From contig NZ_VSLZ01000006.1 of assembly GCF_010747475.1 (NCBI RefSeq), positions 124,001 through 188,000 of the forward strand: a stretch of 64,000 nucleotides of DNA, given 5' to 3'. Positions 53,282-61,266 of the stretch are shown in pieces (the first letter of the stretch is position 1; each line of letters starts with the position of its first letter). A model generated the notes under the pieces. The model was given only the letters and a program-made list of their open reading frames with translations, searched no databases and was not told the DNA's origin. The DNA is from Halorussus sp. MSC15.2. Lineage in GTDB: Archaea; Halobacteriota; Halobacteria; Halobacteriales; Haladaptataceae. The translations under genes and the position numbers were made by a program.

Positions 53282-53756
53282 CTAATAGCAGATACCGGTT
53301 GATTCGCTATCGTCGGGGTCAAATCGGGCTAACGCCGCTACCTTCTCGCGGTTGATGTCCTCGACTAGTTCGAGCGCCTCGTCCATCCATACACCGAGGC
53401 CGACGGTCAGTCGCTGGCGGACCTCCTCGACGTCTACCGACAAGTAGACGTGAACGTAGCCGCCCTCGGAGAGCAGGCGCTACTGTTTCTCCAGCAGGCC
53501 GATGTCAGTCAGGTGATTCAGCTGTCTGCTGACGGTGCTTCGGTCCAACTCGAGATGGTCGGCGAGTTCTCTCGCGGTCGATTCTCCGTCCTCCATGAGG
53601 AAGACGCAGATGCGTATCCCCGTCTCGGAGATACCGAATACTTCCCGCAGAACAACGGCTAACTCCGGACGCTCGATTGCGGACGCGTCCGCGGACGATA
53701 TTCGCTCCTCGTCGGAGTCGGACCCTCAGGTTCCGAACGAGACGTTCAACTACTGA
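53282..53756 (-). pseudogene. Winged-helix regulator gene with an in-frame TAG
   Basis: The frame reads SDSDEERISSADASAIERPE, then LREVFGISETGIRICVFLME, then the HTH GESTARELADHLELDRSTVS and RQLNHLTDIGLLEKQ. A TAG at 53480-53482 interrupts, and RLLSEGGYVHVYLSVDVEEV continues to the stop at 53282. A CAG-to-TAG change fits. A further TGA stands near 53735 in the same frame just before the conserved start, so the 5' end is also uncertain. The family resembles regulators near haloarchaeal nitrogen-oxide genes, agreeing with the DUF2249/RIC genes nearby. Confidence 0.7.
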
Positions 53757-53896
53757 AAGCATAACGTAAGATAGAACGCCCGTACCGCGAGAAAACGCGC
53801 GCTCCAGACTACTCGAATCGTACTTAAATCTCGCTCTACGCCACTCACTGAGACCAGACGAGAAACCGGAGTCGCTCCCAGTCTCGAACTAGGGCA

Positions 53897-53942
53897 CGCT
53901 AACCAATGCGACGAGACGAAATCTGTCTTGCATTGGTTAGCG
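53897..53942. repeat. Inverted repeat with CGCTAACCAATG core, copy B
   Basis: Arms CGCTAACCAATGC (53897-53909) and GCATTGGTTAGCG (53930-53942) are perfect 13-bp complements around a 20-bp loop. It stands right at the point where the molybdopterin-enzyme gene loses its similarity. Confidence 0.65.
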
Positions 53943-53959
53943 GAGTATCGAAAACTGCT

Positions 53960-54292
53960 GGATGGTCTGCTCGGGGACTTCGACTCGGCGGGTCGGTCTA
54001 ACTGGAACGAACACGCGTAGTCACCGTCCATCGCGCGAGCGAGCGCGTACTCGTTCTTGGCTGTCGGGGTCGTGCGGTCGAAGATGGCTTCGACGCGGAT
54101 ACCCCGCCACGTGAGACTGTCCGCGACCCACCCTTTCGCGCGCTCGAAGTCGTCGGTGAACGTTTCGAGGGGCAGCGACGTCAGGTCACTCTCGGTGAAG
54201 CGACGCGGTCGTTCGACCGTACCGGTGACGCGGGGGTTCTAGTCGGTCGTGTCTACGTCTGGTGGGATTTCGTGGCGTTCGAGGTCGTTCAT
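53960..54292 (-). pseudogene. Molybdopterin-dependent oxidoreductase fragment with in-frame TAG
   Basis: The ATG at 54292 opens MNDLERHEIPPDVDTTD, then TAG at 54239-54241, then NPRVTGTVERPRRFTESDLT and SLPLETFTDDFERAKGWVAD in frame. It goes on to DSLTWRGIRVEAIFDR and YALARAMDGDYACSFQLDR. This matches small sulfite-oxidase-fold proteins (the C of DYACSF is not the family's cofactor Cys with certainty). Similarity ends near 53965, so the 3' half is gone, apparently replaced by the region with inverted repeat B. Confidence 0.65.
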
Positions 54293-54355
54293 CGTCTGAA
54301 AGCTCGGGGTATTCTGGTGTGTCTACTGACCGAGACGGGTCGTACACGTCGGGTC

Positions 54356-54637
54356 TCACGTCGTCTCGACGTGGACGTCTCGTATCTCGTCGATTTCCAT
54401 CGGGAGGCGGTCCTGAATCGCTCGCGTCGTCATCGGGGAGATGCCGCAGTCGCCGCACGCTCCGGAGAGCTGAATCCATACGGCACCGGACTCGGTATCG
54501 ACCTCCTGGATTGCAGCGTTCCCGCCGTGCATCGCAATCTGGGGGAAGTTCCGCCGGAGAAACGCGGCAACGTCGTTCGCGAGCTTCTCGCCATCGTTGT
54601 CGAATGAGTCCGGACCGTTCCGGTTGTCTGCGCCCAT
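54356..54637 (-). CDS. NifU-like C-terminal domain protein
   Basis: A 93-aa NifU-C/Nfu-type scaffold. The iron-sulfur motif GACGDCGISPMT gives CxxC, and the helix NDVAAFLRRNFPQIAMHGGN and strand AVWIQLSGA match the family. It transfers Fe-S clusters to target proteins. It lies 63 bp upstream of the broken molybdopterin gene and near the RIC gene, in line with an Fe-S repair theme. Confidence 0.82.
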   Translation of the reverse strand: MGADNRNGPDSFDNDGEKLANDVAAFLRRNFPQIAMHGGNAAIQEVDTESGAVWIQLSGACGDCGISPMTTRAIQDRLPMEIDEIRDVHVETT

Positions 54638-54820
54638 ACCGACAGTATCGGTAACAACTGTTGTACGACTTTACCCGAATACGTTCCGCCGAGCGAGAAG
54701 TTCGAGTACCGTGAATACGTTCGGGAGAACTGGCCCGGGTTACTGTCTCACAGTCGTCGGAGCAGTACTCGGCATCCGAACTGGACGCTCGGAGGAGAGT
54801 GACGGTCCAGTTCGGCCTCG

Positions 54821-55294
54821 TTAGGCCGCCTGGACTTCGTTCAGGAGTTCGTCGTACGGCGGTTCGTTCGTGGGGTCGTCGGCAGTCCAATCGTACGTCA
54901 CTGTCCCGTCCTCGTCCAGAACGAACACGGCACGGTTGGCGATTTCGTAGAGTCCGAGTTCCGGGATGTCGATTTCCAAGTCGTACTTCCGAATCGCTTC
55001 CCGATTCATGTCGCTTACGAGGTCGAATTCGACTCCGTGTTCTTCCTGGAACGCCCCGAGCGAGAACGGCGAGTCCGCACTCACCCCGAGAACGGACGCA
55101 CCGGCGTCCCTGAACTCGTCGAGTCTCTCTTGAAGAGCGAGCATCTCGTTCGTACACGGCGGCGTGAACGCGCCCGGAAAGAACGCGAGGACGAGTGGTC
55201 CGTCACCGATGCGGTCTTCGAGGTCGAACGATGCGTGGTCGCTGGTCCCGACGGTCGCTGTGAACGTCGGTGCAGTATCTCCAGTGGCTGGCAT
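54821..55294 (-). CDS. Peroxiredoxin (AhpC/TSA family)
   Basis: A 157-aa thioredoxin-fold peroxiredoxin. The peroxidatic Cys stands in GAFTPPCTNEM (residue about 47), with conserved downstream VSADSPFSLGAFQ. No obvious resolving Cys exists elsewhere, so it acts as a 1-Cys or BCP-like enzyme that needs an external thiol. It reduces hydrogen peroxide or organic peroxides. Usual length for the family. Confidence 0.9.
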   Translation of the reverse strand: MPATGDTAPTFTATVGTSDHASFDLEDRIGDGPLVLAFFPGAFTPPCTNEMLALQERLDEFRDAGASVLGVSADSPFSLGAFQEEHGVEFDLVSDMNREAIRKYDLEIDIPELGLYEIANRAVFVLDEDGTVTYDWTADDPTNEPPYDELLNEVQAA

Positions 55295-55349
55295 CGTCTA
55301 CAGCGAACGGCTGTCAAAAAGGTAAACCACTTTACGAATATATTCGGTA

Positions 55350-55416
55350 GCTTATCAGTTGTTGCAAATACGATTCCTGTATTCAGTCTTCGGCGTGATT
55401 TTTTCGTGCCGATTCC
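55350..55416 (-). repeat. Dispersed repeat, copy B (inverted relative to copy A)
   Basis: The minus strand matches 31618-31683. Positions 55350-55375 are a perfect 26-base match to the end of copy A; the rest differs by a few substitutions and one indel. It is located between the peroxiredoxin and the next minus-strand gene. Confidence 0.6.
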
Positions 55417-55437
55417 CGCCACGGCGGTCGAACATCA

Positions 55438-56325
55438 TCACTGTTCGGGCGGACTATTCAGGAGTGCGAGGTGACCTGTCCGGAACTGCGTGAGACGTGG
55501 AACAGTCGCAGTGTAGGGGTCGAACGCAGTGTAGGCGAACGCCTGCCAGAGCACGCGCTCGGGATAGGGCCGGTCGGACAGGTCGACCCCGAGAGACGTT
55601 GCGAACGCGGCGTGGTCAAGTTCGCCGTTCGTCGTCGGAACCGGAACGGGGTTCGGGATGGTATCTAGGTCGAGACCGAACGAGGGGAACAGTTGGTACT
55701 CCGCGCCGGGGGCGGGATGGTGGAGTTCTCGCTCTCCGGGGAATCGAACGACCAGTTCGGGAGTGACAGTCACCGTTCCGTCGCCGTCCGCGCGTTCTAC
55801 CGTCTGCTCCGAGAGCGACACACGCCGTCGAGTGCCGCTGGAAACGGTGTACTCGGTCCCGTCGGCCAACAGTTCAAGCCGTGATGCCGTCACCTCCCGG
55901 ACTCGAACGTCGGGGACGGAGTACGACCGGACGAACGCCGTCGTCGAATCCCCGCCGACAGTCCCTTCGACGACGACCTCGGTCTCCCCACGACGGGAGA
56001 CGAAGTCGGGCGTGTACGGACGACCTTCCTCGACGACCGATAGGGTGTCCGTCGTCGCACAGACGCCCTGCCAATCTGGTTGCTCGCTCGTCCCCGTGTC
56101 GAGCGTTGGACGCCAGTAGAAGACCCGATGGCCACCGTCGTACTCGTATGGAATCGCGTCCGGAAAAAACGACTCGCCGTATCTGGTCGGGTCGAGATTC
56201 GGGTGTTCGAGTTTGAGTTCGACGTACGGAAGCGTCTCGACCATCGGAGTCAACCAGTCGGTACGTGCTGATTGTCTCCAACTGATTTCGGTCGTACTGC
56301 TCTCTGTCGCCGTCGTATCGTTCAT
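55438..56325 (-). CDS. Uncharacterised 295-aa soluble protein
   Basis: The ATG at 56325 (MNDTTATESSTTEISWRQSA) is preferred to a start 14 codons upstream. The protein is beta-rich with no signal peptide. Recognisable blocks are LPYVELKLEHPNLDPTRYGE, then YEYDGGHRVFYWRPTLDTG and FPSFGLDLDTIPNPVPVPTT. I do not recognise the family and see no catalytic motif. It is divergent from the four-repeat DUF2249 gene. Its GC-rich codon use fits the surrounding block. Confidence 0.6.
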   Translation of the reverse strand: MNDTTATESSTTEISWRQSARTDWLTPMVETLPYVELKLEHPNLDPTRYGESFFPDAIPYEYDGGHRVFYWRPTLDTGTSEQPDWQGVCATTDTLSVVEEGRPYTPDFVSRRGETEVVVEGTVGGDSTTAFVRSYSVPDVRVREVTASRLELLADGTEYTVSSGTRRRVSLSEQTVERADGDGTVTVTPELVVRFPGERELHHPAPGAEYQLFPSFGLDLDTIPNPVPVPTTNGELDHAAFATSLGVDLSDRPYPERVLWQAFAYTAFDPYTATVPRLTQFRTGHLALLNSPPEQ

Positions 56326-56488
56326 CAGGTCGGAGATGGGACTACGGATACGAAACCCTGTCCGCATATATGTTCGAGCGAGGGTTCGAGTGCTTTTCAG
56401 TACTTTTGCAGTGAACGCTCGGACAATCGGCCGAATTCATTCGGGAGAGAACCTATTGGCGGACGGTTCGACCTCCTCGGTAGAGACG

Positions 56489-57538
56489 ATGGTATCCAGA
56501 ATCGACGTTCGCGAGCGGGCGGCCGACGAGTGCCGTGAGCAAATCCGGGAGGACCTGCGGGACATCAGCGCCGGTGAGACGGCGACTATCGTGGCCCACC
56601 ACGATGTCGAGGCGGCGCTGTATCAGTACCAAATCAAACGTGGCGAGACGCTAGACTGGCAGTACGAGACTGCAGGACCCGACGTCTGGGAAATCCGCGT
56701 GAGTAAATCGGAGCACTCTGGGGGACGGACTGGCCTGACCGAGTTCGACGTGCGGGAGATGCCGCCGCGAAAGCGCCACTCGGTACTCCTCGAAACCTTC
56801 GAGCTACTCGACCCCGACGAAGGGTTCGTCTTGGTGAACGACCACGACCCGAAGCCGCTCTACCACGAACTTCGCTCTACCCGCGGCGACATCTTCGAGT
56901 GGGAGTACACGAACCGCGACTCGCAGGCGTGGAAGGTCGAGATACGCAAGACCGACGACGGTGAGACGGAAGACGACGACGAAGTACAGGCGAAATTCGA
57001 CGTCCGTGAAATCCCGAAACAGGAGCGACACCCGACGATTCATCACCGGTACGGAAACCTCGAGGACGGCAACGCAATGGAGATAACCTCCCCGCACGAA
57101 CCCCGTCCGCTCCACCGGGAGTTCCGACAGCGATACGGACAGTCGTTCTCGTGGGAGGTTCGAGAGAGGGAGCCGGGTCGCTGTCGCGTCCGTATCACGA
57201 AAGGAGGCCAGTCGAGTACCGACGACGAAGAGTCCTCGCAGTCGGCCGACGTGTCGATGGACGTGACGGAGGAACTGGACGTTCGGGACCTGCCGCCCGC
57301 CCAACGCCACCAACAGATTTTCGAGGCGTACGAGCAACTTCAGTCGGGTGAGGCGTTCGTCTTGGTGAACGACCACGACCCGAAACCGCTCTATCACCAG
57401 TTCGAAGCGGAAACCGGGAGCGAGTTCCGATGGGAGTACCGGCAGCGAGACCCCAACGAATTTAGGGTTCTCATCGGCAGAGACGGCGCGACCGAGAGCG
57501 ACTCCTCGGCATCCGAGACCACGAAAGCGCCGTTTTGA
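56489..57538 (+). CDS. Four-repeat DUF2249 protein
   Basis: A 349-aa protein with four tandem DUF2249 (SirA/TusA-fold) units: about 5-70 (ADECREQIREDLRDISAGET), 80-155 (FDVREMPPRKRHSVLLETFE), 175-240 (FDVREIPKQERHPTIHHRYG) and 265-335 (LDVRDLPPAQRHQQIFEAYE). Units 2 and 4 share the full LVNDHDPKPLYH motif; unit 3 is altered to ITSPHEPRPLHR and unit 1 to VAHHDVEAALYQ. The ATG at 56489 is chosen because the repeats begin there. DUF2249 proteins accompany denitrification and NO-response genes; the exact role is unknown. Four copies is unusually many. Confidence 0.82.
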   Translation: MVSRIDVRERAADECREQIREDLRDISAGETATIVAHHDVEAALYQYQIKRGETLDWQYETAGPDVWEIRVSKSEHSGGRTGLTEFDVREMPPRKRHSVLLETFELLDPDEGFVLVNDHDPKPLYHELRSTRGDIFEWEYTNRDSQAWKVEIRKTDDGETEDDDEVQAKFDVREIPKQERHPTIHHRYGNLEDGNAMEITSPHEPRPLHREFRQRYGQSFSWEVREREPGRCRVRITKGGQSSTDDEESSQSADVSMDVTEELDVRDLPPAQRHQQIFEAYEQLQSGEAFVLVNDHDPKPLYHQFEAETGSEFRWEYRQRDPNEFRVLIGRDGATESDSSASETTKAPF

Positions 57539-57651
57539 ACGTTCGGGTCCGGATGCCCCAGCCACGGGGAGTCCAGAACGTCTCGGAGTTGTTCGGGTGA
57601 ATTCCTATGTCCCCCGAGAGAATCAGTACGAGTACACGAAGGGTGATTCGA

Positions 57652-58365
57652 ATGACTACGACAACAATTGATTCGGAACGGAGCCTCGGCGTTCTCGTCG
57701 AGGAGAACCCGGAATTCGCCCGCGTTTTCGAGTCCTTCGGCATCGATTTCTGCTGTGGGGGAGACGCCTCCCTCGAAACCGCGTGTGCAGAAGCGGGCCT
57801 CGAACTGTCCACGGTTCGTGACGAACTGGCGACAGTGAAGGATAGCGACGGTAACCAAGACTGGGAAACGATGTCGGACCTCGTCGACACCATCGTCTCC
57901 GAACACCACGAGTATCTCCGCGAGGAGCTTCCAGCACTGGAGGACCTCGTTCGGAAGGTCGTGAGCGTTCACGGGGAGAATCACCCGGAACTGCAGCGAG
58001 TCGGAGAGGAGTTCTCCGACCTTGCCGAGGCGATGCAGACGCACATCTCCGAGGAGGAAGACGAGGCGTTCTTGCTCGTCGAGAAACTCGACCGGGGCGA
58101 CCCACTCACAGAGTCTGAAGTGGCGACGCTCCGGGAAGAGATAGATAACTTCGAGGACGACCACGAGGAGACTGCAGCACGTCTCGAGCAAATCGAGGCG
58201 TTGACCGACGGATACGCGGTCCCGGACGACGCCTGTCCGAGTTACCGCAACATGCTCGCCCGTCTCGAAGAACTCGAACGAGACACCCACATGCACGTCC
58301 ATCGAGAGAACAACATATTGTTCCCCAGAGCCGAGCAGGAGCTATCGACCGCTACCCGGAGCTGA
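57652..58365 (+). CDS. RIC-family di-iron protein (ScdA/YtfE-like)
   Basis: A 237-aa protein. The N-terminal DUF542 domain carries SFGIDFCCGGDASLETAC with the paired Cys (residues about 34-35). The hemerythrin-like domain follows with His in EHHEYLREELPALEDLV, VHGENHPELQR, QTHISEEED, DHEETAARL and HMHVHRENNILFPR. It repairs Fe-S clusters damaged by NO or oxidants. The ATG at 57652 is preferred; the upstream in-frame residues are not family-like. It follows the DUF2249 protein by 113 bp on the same strand. Confidence 0.9.
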   Translation: MTTTTIDSERSLGVLVEENPEFARVFESFGIDFCCGGDASLETACAEAGLELSTVRDELATVKDSDGNQDWETMSDLVDTIVSEHHEYLREELPALEDLVRKVVSVHGENHPELQRVGEEFSDLAEAMQTHISEEEDEAFLLVEKLDRGDPLTESEVATLREEIDNFEDDHEETAARLEQIEALTDGYAVPDDACPSYRNMLARLEELERDTHMHVHRENNILFPRAEQELSTATRS

Positions 58366-58655
58366 ATTTCACTGGCTAATCGATTCATTCCATCGCGCCA
58401 CGCCGCCCCCAACACGAGTCAACTCCAGCTACTCGACCGAAGGACGTAGACACCGGGTTCGGGTACAAAATTCTGCGTTTTCGAGGTTCGTCCCCGTCTG
58501 GTCCGGGACTCCGGGTGACTCTCGAATGTTCAGCTGGCCCTCGTCAGTCGCTACGTGTCCCGGTACTACCTGTACGGGGGAGTCGATTGACGCGAACATA
58601 TCCGTGAGGGGACTTAGTTTCGGCGAGCCTCATTCACGCATAGGGTGATTCCGTA
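58366..58655. other. Spacer before the CopD-like gene
   Basis: No gene is supported. The sequence is GC-rich and has a weak TATA-like box (about 58614-58620, ACTTAGT) upstream of the ATG at 58656. Confidence 0.3.
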
Positions 58656-59642
58656 ATGACCGACCCACCGACGGAGGTTGGTGCGACCGTCGCGAACGAC
58701 CTCTTCAACAAGTACGTCCTTCCGAAAGTTGCGCTCGCCGTAATCCTGACCGCCTCACTCGTCGGGACGTGGGTGACCGGCCGTCTCGCCAATCAGACGG
58801 GAGTCGTCGTCACGCTGGCTAAGTGGTCGTCCTTCGCGTCTCTCGGCGTTCTCACCGGCGGACTCGTCTGGAAGCACCTCTTCGTTCGCCCGCAGGACCT
58901 CGGGACGGACGCGAGCGAGTACTGTGCGGAGATGTACTCGCGGTTCGACAGCGTGGCTACCGTCGCCGTGGTCGTACTCGTGTCGAGCGGACCGTTCGTC
59001 CTCGCCGAGTACGTCTCGTCTCTCGGAACCAACCGACTCGTAGTCAGTCTCGGAGTGCTGTCCTCGCTCTTGCTCGGAACGACGGTCGTGACGGTGCGCC
59101 GTTCGGCGTCCGTCGACGAACAGTTCAGGAGCCCGGCCGGACTCTTCACGATGACTCTGGCACTGGTGGTCGTCGTCGCCACGGCGCTTGCGGAGGTGAG
59201 TCTTCGGGGATTCGACCCACTAGCCGCGGCCGTTCGGGTACTGCACCTCCTCGCGTTCGCCGCGTGGGTCGGAGGTGCGGTCTGGAACATCTTCGTCGCC
59301 GTCCCGACGGGACAGCACCATCCCACGGCGGACGTCGTTCGGGCCGCCGGCGAGCAACTCGAACGTTTCCGGTAGGCGGTTCGGTTCATCATCCCGACGC
59401 TGTTCCTGACGGGCCTGTACCAAGCCGTCGACGCGTTCGGTATCTCCGTGGGGAACTACCTCGGCAATCTCGTGGGGCTTGCCGTCCTCGCCAAAATCGG
59501 GTTCGTCGGTCTACTGGTCGTCATCTTCAAGCTCTGCCCGATGTGGCGGGCCTGCTCGCCTATCGACGGGGTCTGCGAACTCGAAGACCTCGGGAACGGG
59601 CGACCGTCAGGCGGTTCGGCGGAGGGCGAAGCCGATGACTGA
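58656..59642 (+). pseudogene. CopD-like membrane protein gene with an in-frame TAG
   Basis: The ATG at 58656 starts MTDPPTEVGATVANDLFNKY and gives seven hydrophobic helices (LAVILTASLVGTWVTG, FASLGVLTGGLVWKHLF, ATVAVVVLVSSGPFVLA and others). After EQLERFR, a TAG at 59373-59375 interrupts. AVRFIIPTLFLTGLYQAVDA then continues in frame to KLCPMWRACSPIDGVCELED and stop at 59642. TGG-to-TAG is likely (RFR-W-AVRF context). CopD-like proteins bind heme or copper in copper- or NO-related loci. The truncated 239-aa form may still be made. Confidence 0.75.
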
Positions 59643-59919
59643 GTCCGAAGTCCCCGAGACGGGTCCGGACGTCGAACCAGATATGACTGTCGACAATCGG
59701 GGACGCGGCTGTGCGAGCGGAATCGCTCGCGTCCAGCGCGCGCTGGAGGACCTCGAGGACGGTGCGATACTACGAATTCAAAGTACGGACAAGCGGGCGA
59801 AACAGGAGTACCGGCAGCTAGCCGCACAGACCAATCACGAACTTCTTGGAATCGAGACGAACCGGAGCGGTCTCCTCCGAAAGGAGTACACGACGTACCT
59901 CGAAATCCACCACGGGTGA
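59635..59919 (+). CDS. TusA-like protein with altered CPxP motif
   Basis: A 94-aa TusA-family protein: VDNRGRGCASGIARVQRALE keeps the sulfur-carrying Cys but replaces the CPxP prolines (GCASG). DGAILRIQSTDKRAKQEYRQ and NHELLGIETNRS follow the fold. The ATG overlaps the end of the CopD-like frame by 8 bp, so it belongs to the same operon. It probably carries sulfur or metal rather than acting as a normal TusA; function uncertain. Confidence 0.75.
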   Translation: MTESEVPETGPDVEPDMTVDNRGRGCASGIARVQRALEDLEDGAILRIQSTDKRAKQEYRQLAAQTNHELLGIETNRSGLLRKEYTTYLEIHHG

Positions 59920-60237
59920 CCGACAGCCGACTGCAGAACGTACTGACAGTGCACAGAACACCGACCGAACGCAGTGGAAACGGCTGGCCGACGCCGACCC
60001 TTTCGACACTTTCGACCCAGTAATGACGGCGCTTGCCGTCGTCGAGACGAGCGAATCATTCCGCGTTCTGTCTCTCGATGTGGACCGGCCTACAGACACA
60101 TTCGGTATCGCGCAGGTCGCCCCCGACGTACGGAGGTCTGTCTAACGACCCACTACGTCATGGGTACGGCCGAAATAGGAATCAGATGCTGTCCGCGAAA
60201 GTCCCAGGCGGCGTCGCGTCGCCGTAGCGAACCGCTG
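59920..60237. other. Spacer with an uncertain short frame
   Basis: A plus-strand frame (about 59974-60145; MTALAVVETSESFRVLSLDV in its later part) has coding-like content but no good start, TATA box or family. It may be the ruin of a gene. The region ends before a converging DUF2249 gene. Confidence 0.3.
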
Positions 60238-60471
60238 TCACTCTTTGCGCAGTGTAGCGATGAACTGGTCAGGTCCGATTTTGTCGACGACGTATTCGTC
60301 TGCGTCGAACGACTCGACTTCGGTCCGCATCTGGTAGTACAATGGTTTCGGGTCGTGGTCGTTGACGAGCGTGAGGGCCTCACCGCTATCGAGTTCGTCG
60401 AACGCGTCGAAGACCTTCGGGTGGCGCTCCGGCGGCGGTACGTCGCGGAGGTCGAGTGTCTGGCCGGTCAT
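60238..60471 (-). CDS. Single-domain DUF2249 protein
   Basis: A 77-aa protein: TLDLRDVPPPERHPKVFDAF, then ALTLVNDHDPKPLYYQMRTE. This has the full motif of repeats 2 and 4 of the 349-aa protein. The ATG at 60471 is preferred over a start six codons upstream. It may interact with the long four-repeat protein or exchange subunits with it. Confidence 0.85.
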   Translation of the reverse strand: MTGQTLDLRDVPPPERHPKVFDAFDELDSGEALTLVNDHDPKPLYYQMRTEVESFDADEYVVDKIGPDQFIATLRKE

Positions 60472-60747
60472 GTGGACGGAACTGGACACGCTACCCCTGA
60501 AACCCTTATCACGAACAGGTTCGCGGACGAGTGTACTGCTGTCCCCGCGTCCGCCACGCTTGTTCCCCAGCGTGACGACGGCGTTCTGGCGGTGGCGCGC
60601 CGTCCGGGGGTCGGAGCCTTCGAGTTCTTCCCCGCCGCCGGTGGCAGTCTCACACTCGTCAGCACGTGGCCGCTCCGGCGTGGTCAGTGGAGGAAGCGGT
60701 ACTGTTCGAGACGCTGCCCCTCGTCTACTGCACGCTCTTCGGAGGGG

Positions 60748-61266
60748 TTACTGGAGGGTGCCGAATCCCTCGTCTTCCATCAACTCGGCGATGAGTTCGG
60801 GGTTCTGGAACGCCGCGAGAAGCGCGAACTCGCGCGCGTCCGTCTTCGAAACCTCGCTCGTTCCGAGCAGGTCGGCGAGTTCACTCCGGAACTCCGCCTC
60901 TTGGTCGGCGACCTTGTCTCGCACGTGGATTTCGAGACGGGTGTCCCGTTCGTCACCGACGTTACTCCGCCGGACGAAGTACGGATACTCGTCCGGGGAG
61001 GCAGTAGATTCACTGGACTCCCGCGCTGAACCTCGGCCGGTCGTCGATTGCTCGGACCGGTTCTCGCTCTCCGACGACGTCCTGCTCGGTGACGCCGACG
61101 GGGACTCACTCGCCGATGCTGGTGTGGACTCTTCGGTCGAAGTCGATTCAGCCTCGCTTTCCTCCACGTGCGCCTCTGCCGTTTCCGCAGCGTCGTCTTC
61201 GTCGCCGTCCCCGTCGTCGTCACCGCCGAAATCGAGGTTTCCGGACCCGGATTTGAAGTTGCTCAT
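60748..61266 (-). CDS. ParB-like partner of the ParA ATPase
   Basis: A 172-aa protein. The N-terminal 90 residues are a low-complexity acidic/Ser-Thr-rich tail (DDDGDGDEDDAAETAEAHVE). The C-terminal part is a small helical domain (RDTRLEIHVRDKVADQEAEF, then LADLLGTSEVSKTDAREFAL), perhaps DNA-binding. Its ATG overlaps the ParA stop (61263-61266), so the two are coupled. It probably loads on the iteron array, although no standard ParB HTH was recognised. Confidence 0.65.
   Translation of the reverse strand: MSNFKSGSGNLDFGGDDDGDGDEDDAAETAEAHVEESEAESTSTEESTPASASESPSASPSRTSSESENRSEQSTTGRGSARESSESTASPDEYPYFVRRSNVGDERDTRLEIHVRDKVADQEAEFRSELADLLGTSEVSKTDAREFALLAAFQNPELIAELMEDEGFGTLQ

Noticed and set aside
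54186-55157. A 323-codon minus-strand frame across the NifU-like and peroxiredoxin genes
   Set aside because: Very Arg-rich composition, unlike acidic haloarchaeal proteins, and it overlaps two recognised genes in other frames.
6189-59642. Selenocysteine or pyrrolysine recoding to explain the internal stops
   Set aside because: TGA, TAG and TAA are all affected in unrelated genes, no insertion elements were seen, and substitutions to common codons explain them better.
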